A model generated the notes under the pieces. The model was not told where the DNA came from and did no database searches. It worked only from the letters and a program-made list of their open reading frames with translations. Position numbers and translations under genes: made by a program. Below, in pieces: positions 60,243-64,000 of a DNA stretch of 64,000 bases. Position 1 is the stretch's first letter. The number at the start of each line of letters is the position of its first letter. Origin of the DNA: DASUPK01 sp963848955 (GTDB lineage Bacteria > Actinomycetota > Thermoleophilia > Solirubrobacterales > 70-9). The stretch is from positions 62,001 to 126,000 of the forward strand of contig CAWKFQ010000010.1 in assembly GCA_963848955.1 (NCBI GenBank). Reading direction: 5' to 3'.

Positions 60243-60779
60243 ATGACCGGGACTGAGGGAGAAACGAATCGCGGGGAGGGCGAGCGGGGTTGGCCGTCAC
60301 CGAAGCACTGGCTCGCCGGTGAAGCCGGCCGCACCGATCCGGGAAGCGAGGCGTGGAGCCTCATGCACTGGATGATGGTCAGCAACAAGCGGCGTCTGGT
60401 GGCGACGGGCGGGGAGTTCGAGCTCGCCCCTCAGCAGATGATCGCGCTGCGGATTCTGGGCGGCGGCCCGCAGAAGATGAGCGACCTCGCCCATGCCCTG
60501 TTCTGCGACAACTCGAACGTCACCGGCATCGTCGACCGTCTCGAAGAGCGGGGACTGGTTCGCCGCGAGGCCGCCGAGGGAGACAGGCGCGTCAAGCTTT
60601 TGGTGCTCACCGAGGAGGGGGAGTGGATGAGGGCGGAGATCACCAAGCGGATGGCTGAGCCGCCGCCGGCGATCGCCTCGCTCTCGGAGAAGGACCAGCG
60701 GGAACTCCGCGACATCCTCAAGAGGGCGCTAGAGAGCGTCTCCGACGCGGACGCTCCCGAAGCGGTCGCCGGGCGGTAG
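60243..60779 (+). CDS. MarR-family transcriptional regulator
   Basis: The 178-aa protein starts at ATG 60243; an in-frame TTG at 60198 would put the operator inside the gene. The winged helix is clear: APQQMIALRILGGGPQKMSD, LAHALFCDNSNVTGIVDRLE, then ERGLVRREAAEGDRRVKLLV. The N-terminal extension is longer than usual. Divergent from the DrrAB-like exporter, it is its likely repressor, relieved by the exported compound. The stop is immediately followed by the convergent AI-2E permease stop. Confidence 0.88.
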   Translation: MTGTEGETNRGEGERGWPSPKHWLAGEAGRTDPGSEAWSLMHWMMVSNKRRLVATGGEFELAPQQMIALRILGGGPQKMSDLAHALFCDNSNVTGIVDRLEERGLVRREAAEGDRRVKLLVLTEEGEWMRAEITKRMAEPPPAIASLSEKDQRELRDILKRALESVSDADAPEAVAGR

Positions 60780-61902
60780 CTAGGTCGCCTCGGGGGCCGG
60801 GGTCGGTCCCTCGGGCGGAGGGGCGGGAGTGGGTCCGCCGGCCTCCTGCTCGGCAGCCGCGACCTCGCGGCGGTACTCGCGAGTACTCCGTCACCCCGAT
60901 CTGGATCGACGCCGCGAACGGGATCGCAAGCATCGCGCCGAGGATGCCGAACAGGGTGCTGCCGAACAGCACCGCGACGAGGATGATGAACGCCTCGACC
61001 TTCGTCGCTCGCTTCTGGATCTGCGGCTGGATCACGTAGTTCTCGACCTGCTGGTAGACGATCGCGAAGACGATCCAGATGATCAGGCCGACCGGGAAGT
61101 TGACGAACGCGGTGACGATCCCGACGAGGACCGCCCCGATCGTGGCGCCGACCACCGGGATCAGGTCGAAGACGAAGATGACCACCGCCAGCGGGCCCGC
61201 GAACGGGACTCCCAGGATCTTGAGCATGATGAACGCGGTGACGCCCGGCGATCGTCGCCTGCAGCAGCGCGCCGCCGACGTAGTTTCCGACGGCGTTCGC
61301 GATGCGGCTCAGCGTCCGCTCTATTCGCTCGGCGTGCTCGGGCCTCTGCATCCGGATGAAGCTCTCGATCCACCGCGGGCCCGGCGGCGACCATGAAGAC
61401 GCTGAGGATCAGGATCGTCACGCCGGCGAAGATCGAGCTGACCAGACCGAAGCCGATATCGCGGAGCACCTTCGCGGCGTCGCCGGCCTTGCTCGGCAGC
61501 TTCTCCGCCTCGTCAGAGAGCTTCTGGGTGATGTCGTATTTCTCGTTCAGGTCGTTGAGCGTCTTGTTCTTCTGGACGTAGTCCTCGACGTCGTTGACGT
61601 AGCTCGGGGCGTTCGTCGGCGACGTCGCTGACCTGGTTGACGATCGGCGGAATGAGCACAGCTCCGAGACCGATCGGGATCGCCAGCAGACACAGATACG
61701 TGAGCGCGATGGCGAGCCCCCGCTTCATGTGGCGCTGGAAGAAGTTGACCGGCCCGGCCACGGCGATGGCCAGGAACGCGGCGATGATCAGCCAGCTGAT
61801 CGGCCTCCGCAGCAGGTAGATGATGTAGAGGGTCAGCAGAACGCCCACGATGACCAGGACGTTGCGGGCGATCGCGCGTGCGGGTGAGCCGGTTTCGGCC
61901 AT
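60780..61902 (-). CDS. AI-2E/PerM-family permease, several frameshifts
   Basis: About 374 aa from ATG 61902 (after GAGAGGG). The readable parts follow the family: ARNVLVIVGVLLTLYIIYLL, LIIAAFLAIAVAGPVNFFQR, LTYLCLLAIPIGLGAVLIPP and FGLVSSIFAGVTILILSVFM. They continue with FDLIPVVGATIGAVLVGIVT and LFGSTLFGILGAMLAIPFAA, then a Pro-rich tail ending in PEGPTPAPEAT. The frame changes near 61620, 61380, 61240 and 60885. These proteins are possible exporters or Na+/H+ antiporters; the substrate cannot be inferred. Confidence 0.85.
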
Positions 61903-61953
61903 GCCGACCCTCTCTATTCGCGGCCGGCGGCCCCCTTCCTTGGGCACAATGGC

Positions 61954-62448
61954 TTAGGGCGAACTGACTCCCGCCTGCTTGAAGACCGGTGCGAGCTCAG
62001 CGGCGTGGACTCGATGCAGCAGCCCGCGGCTGGTGACGCCACCGCCGGCGAAGAGGTAGTTGAGCCGTGTGTACGCCGGCCCATTCGGTGAGTGGCGCTG
62101 TATCGGCGAGAGCGTCACGGTGCCGGTTCCCTTGCACGCACTTCCTGACCCCTCCTTGATCGTCTCGGTGAAGATGTAGCGGGGGGGCGCGGACGGCTGA
62201 GTTCCATCGAGTGTCCATCCGCCGCCGCATTCGAGGCCGGTGTAGGCGACCCGTCCGGTGCCGTCGCCTCCGATATCGACAGCCATCGCGAAGGGCGCCA
62301 GCCCCTGTTGCCGGAGCTCGCCACTCCAGCCACCGGCGATCTGCCGCGTGTTGTTCAACGTGGTCACGTCCCCGGAGTCAGCGTTGGAGCACCCGCCGAT
62401 CAGCAGAACGGCGAAGGCGAGCGGCAAGGCGAGTCCCCGGACCGACAC
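61954..62448 (-). CDS. Small lipoprotein of unknown function
   Basis: GTG 62448 gives 164 aa with a lipoprotein signal (VRGLALPLAFAVLLIGGC, lipobox LIGG-C) and a mature beta-rich part: QIAGGWSGELRQQGLAPFAM, GGDGTGRVAYTGLECGGGWT, YIFTETIKEGSGSACKGTGT. The two Cys in LECGGGW and SACKGTG may pair. Anchored in the outer face of the membrane. It is divergent from the GNAT gene with 23 bp between starts. Confidence 0.78.
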   Translation of the reverse strand: MSVRGLALPLAFAVLLIGGCSNADSGDVTTLNNTRQIAGGWSGELRQQGLAPFAMAVDIGGDGTGRVAYTGLECGGGWTLDGTQPSAPPRYIFTETIKEGSGSACKGTGTVTLSPIQRHSPNGPAYTRLNYLFAGGGVTSRGLLHRVHAAELAPVFKQAGVSSP

Positions 62449-62471
62449 GGACGAGAGCCTAGTATCGGCCC

Positions 62472-62960
62472 ATGCCAGAGGAACCGGCCGCCGCGCGGCC
62501 GCGCCAGCTCGCGGAGGGCGTCGAGATCCGTCCGGCCACCGAGGACGAGATCGTGGAGCTGCTTCCACTGATGCGGGCCTACTGCGACTTCTACGAGGTC
62601 TCGCCGACCGACGAGGGCGTGACGACGATGGCCCGCACGCTGATCACCGAGCCCTCGCAGGGGACGGTCTTCATCGCGCGGCGGGACGGCCGGGCGATCG
62701 GCTTCGCGACGCTGGACTGGAAGTGGTCGATGCTGAAGGGCGCGCGGATCGGCTACCTGGAGGATCTCTTCGTCGATCCTGCGGCCAGGGGCGCGGGGAC
62801 GGCGGATGCGCTGATCCAGGCATGCGCCGACCGCTGCCGCGAGCTCGGCATGCCGGCGATGGAGTGGCTTACGGCGCCGGACAACCACCGGGCGCAGAAG
62901 GTCTACGACCGCACCGGCGCTGAATCGGACACGTACGTGGAGTACGACCTCGAGCTATGA
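62472..62960 (+). CDS. GNAT-family N-acetyltransferase
   Basis: The 162-aa protein has the GNAT fold: VEIRPATEDEIVELLPLMRA, FIARRDGRAIGFATLDWKWS, then the acetyl-CoA motif region YLEDLFVDPAARGAGTADAL and WLTAPDNHRAQKVYDRTGAE. The acceptor is unknown. Its stop overlaps the alpha/beta hydrolase start (ATGA at 62957-62960), so both are translated together. Confidence 0.9.
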   Translation: MPEEPAAARPRQLAEGVEIRPATEDEIVELLPLMRAYCDFYEVSPTDEGVTTMARTLITEPSQGTVFIARRDGRAIGFATLDWKWSMLKGARIGYLEDLFVDPAARGAGTADALIQACADRCRELGMPAMEWLTAPDNHRAQKVYDRTGAESDTYVEYDLEL

Positions 62961-63775
62961 CCGACGATCTCCGCTCCACCGTGGGAGCGGTCTGGCTGAA
63001 CCACGTTCGGCGGGGACACGGAGACCCACTCATCCTGCTGCACTCGCTGGGCGGCTCTCTCATCCAGTGGTCGCCCGTCATGGACCGTCTCGCGGCCGAG
63101 CGCGAGGTGATCGCGGTCGACATGCCGGGCTTCGGCGAGTCGGCGGAGCTGCCCGAGGGAGTCTCGCCGAGGGCCGCCAACCTTGCGACCGCGGTTCTCG
63201 ACTTCTACGACGCCCTCGGGATCGACGGCAAGCCGGCGGTGGCCGGGATCTCGCTCGGGGCCTGGGTCGCAATCGAGTGCGCGCGCCAGAGTGCCGCAAG
63301 CGCTGCGATCGCCCTCTGCCCGGCCGGGTTCTGGAAGCGCTCGCCGGGCAACGCGGACCGGGTCGTGGCCCGACGCCGCCGCCGCAGGCGCCTGGCCCGC
63401 CCACTGCTTCGGCCGATGATGGCGACCGCACGAGGGCGCCGCAGGGCGCTCGGGCGGTTCGTTCATCGCCCTGAGCGCCTCCGCCCGGGCGAGGCCGAGG
63501 CGATCGCCAGGGCGTACGTGACCGCGCCCGCGTACGAGGAGGCGAGTGCGCTGATGCGCGCCGGCCGCATCGAGGAACTGAAGTCGATCAAGGTCCCGAT
63601 CACCCTCGCCTGGGCCGAGCATGACACCCTGGTCCGCAACCGGCCGCTGCCAGCGAAGCTCCTGCCGAAGAGGGTGGAGCAGGTCGAGCTTCCCGGTTGC
63701 GGACACGTCCCGACGTGGGACGACCCGGACCTCGTCTCCCGTGTGGTGCTCGCGGGAGCGCGTCGAAAGCGATAG
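62957..63775 (+). CDS. Alpha/beta hydrolase
   Basis: The intact 272-aa frame shows PLILLHSLGGSLIQWSPVMD, VIAVDMPGFGESAELPEG, nucleophile elbow VAGISLGAWVAIECA, ITLAWAEHDTLVRNRPLP (acid) and VELPGCGHVPTWDDPDLV (His). A cap region contains a very basic stretch (RVVARRRRRRRLARPLLRPM). Substrate unknown; it is coupled to the GNAT gene and followed 13 bp later by a VOC-family gene. Confidence 0.9.
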   Translation: MTDDLRSTVGAVWLNHVRRGHGDPLILLHSLGGSLIQWSPVMDRLAAEREVIAVDMPGFGESAELPEGVSPRAANLATAVLDFYDALGIDGKPAVAGISLGAWVAIECARQSAASAAIALCPAGFWKRSPGNADRVVARRRRRRRLARPLLRPMMATARGRRRALGRFVHRPERLRPGEAEAIARAYVTAPAYEEASALMRAGRIEELKSIKVPITLAWAEHDTLVRNRPLPAKLLPKRVEQVELPGCGHVPTWDDPDLVSRVVLAGARRKR

Positions 63776-63788
63776 AAGGAGACGGACG

Positions 63789-64000
63789 ATGAGCGAGCGC
63801 AGCGAGTACGCACCCGGAGAGTTCTGCTGGGTCGACCTGTCCACCACCGACGTGGAGGCAGCGAAGTCCTTCTACGGGGACCTGCTCGGAATCGAGGCCG
63901 AGGCGGCACCCGGCGATCCCGAGGAGACCGGCGGCTACGGGTTCTTCATGAAGGGCGGCAAGATGCTGGCAGGCATTGGCCCGGTCCAGTCAGGCGAGGG
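63789..64000 (+). CDS. VOC (glyoxalase/bleomycin-resistance) family protein, 3' end outside window
   Basis: ATG 63789, after AGAAGGAGA, opens MSERSEYAPGEFCWVDLSTT, then DVEAAKSFYGDLLGIEAEAA and YGFFMKGGKMLAGIGPVQSG before the window ends. The first half of a vicinal-oxygen-chelate module is visible; actinobacterial relatives usually have two such modules. Metal ligands in the missing half cannot be judged. Confidence 0.8.
   Translation, partial: MSERSEYAPGEFCWVDLSTTDVEAAKSFYGDLLGIEAEAAPGDPEETGGYGFFMKGGKMLAGIGPVQSGE

Noticed and set aside
1..64000. tRNA, rRNA, insertion sequence or phage integration site
   Set aside because: No cloverleaf, rRNA-like stretch, transposase frame or terminal inverted repeats were recognised on reading; a dedicated scan would be more sensitive.

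Overview
The window is very GC-rich actinobacterial DNA with tightly packed genes that often overlap by ATGA or GTGA. Several features suit a member of the Thermoleophilia (Solirubrobacterales-like): F420-type oxidoreductases (an LLM enzyme and a Ddn-type nitroreductase), a DrrAB-like exporter, PucR and MprAB-like regulators, a TgpA/DUF58/MoxR operon, and many small lineage-type membrane proteins. The assignment is an inference from gene content and composition; no rRNA or tRNA gene was seen.

Layout. 0-12 kb: an APC permease cut by the window edge, then a dispersed potassium locus. The kinase half of KdpD and KdpE (1.2-3.3 kb) are separated by a CDF-like transporter and small genes from two tiny membrane peptides, kdpA, kdpC, kdpB, the sensor half of KdpD and a membrane-anchored UspA-like protein (5.2-11.7 kb). 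11.5-16.5 kb: a class I amidotransferase-like hydrolase facing a glycerol module (GlpA-like with a BFD-type Fe-S domain, a second flavoprotein, a GlpK-like kinase). 16.5-21.7 kb: an APC permease with a 33-aa partner peptide, facing a choline-kinase-like gene and a dimethylglycine/sarcosine dehydrogenase-type flavoenzyme, probably an amine catabolic module feeding one-carbon metabolism. 21.7-27.3 kb: a signalling block (DnaQ-like exonuclease, cNMP-CBS-DUF294 protein, STAS protein, GGDEF-EAL protein). 27.3-29.7 kb: a gene-poor stretch with a 21-bp minisatellite, gene remnants and hairpins.

29.7-34 kb: a fatty acid desaturase with a PucR regulator, then an MprAB-like two-component pair. 34.7-39 kb: TgpA-DUF58-MoxR operon. 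39.2-43.6 kb: acyl-CoA dehydrogenase, alpha/beta hydrolase, a histidine-rich polytopic membrane protein and a 44-aa peptide, in one operon facing a TetR gene. 43.6-49 kb: two TetR genes around a HAF-repeat exported protein, then DUF1801, DHFR-like, SCP2-like and AIM24 genes. CTAC-N5/6-GTAG palindromes recur at three promoters here and suggest a shared lipid-related regulon. 49-57.5 kb: small membrane proteins, F420 enzymes, an M32 carboxypeptidase, SRPBCC, a SrpA-like catalase and a DCC protein. 57.5-60.8 kb: DrrAB-like exporter with a divergent MarR regulator. 60.8-64 kb: AI-2E permease, lipoprotein, GNAT, alpha/beta hydrolase and a VOC protein cut by the window end.

A caution for the reader: at least fifteen otherwise well conserved genes carry single-base frameshifts, mostly one extra base in a G/C run. 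They are sparse in most places but very dense at 29.9-34 kb and 39.4-42.2 kb. I read most of them as consensus-sequence errors, not real decay. I also see what look like genuine gene remnants: an aquaporin, a DUF2236-like gene, a SnoaL-like tail and a short membrane-protein N-terminus.
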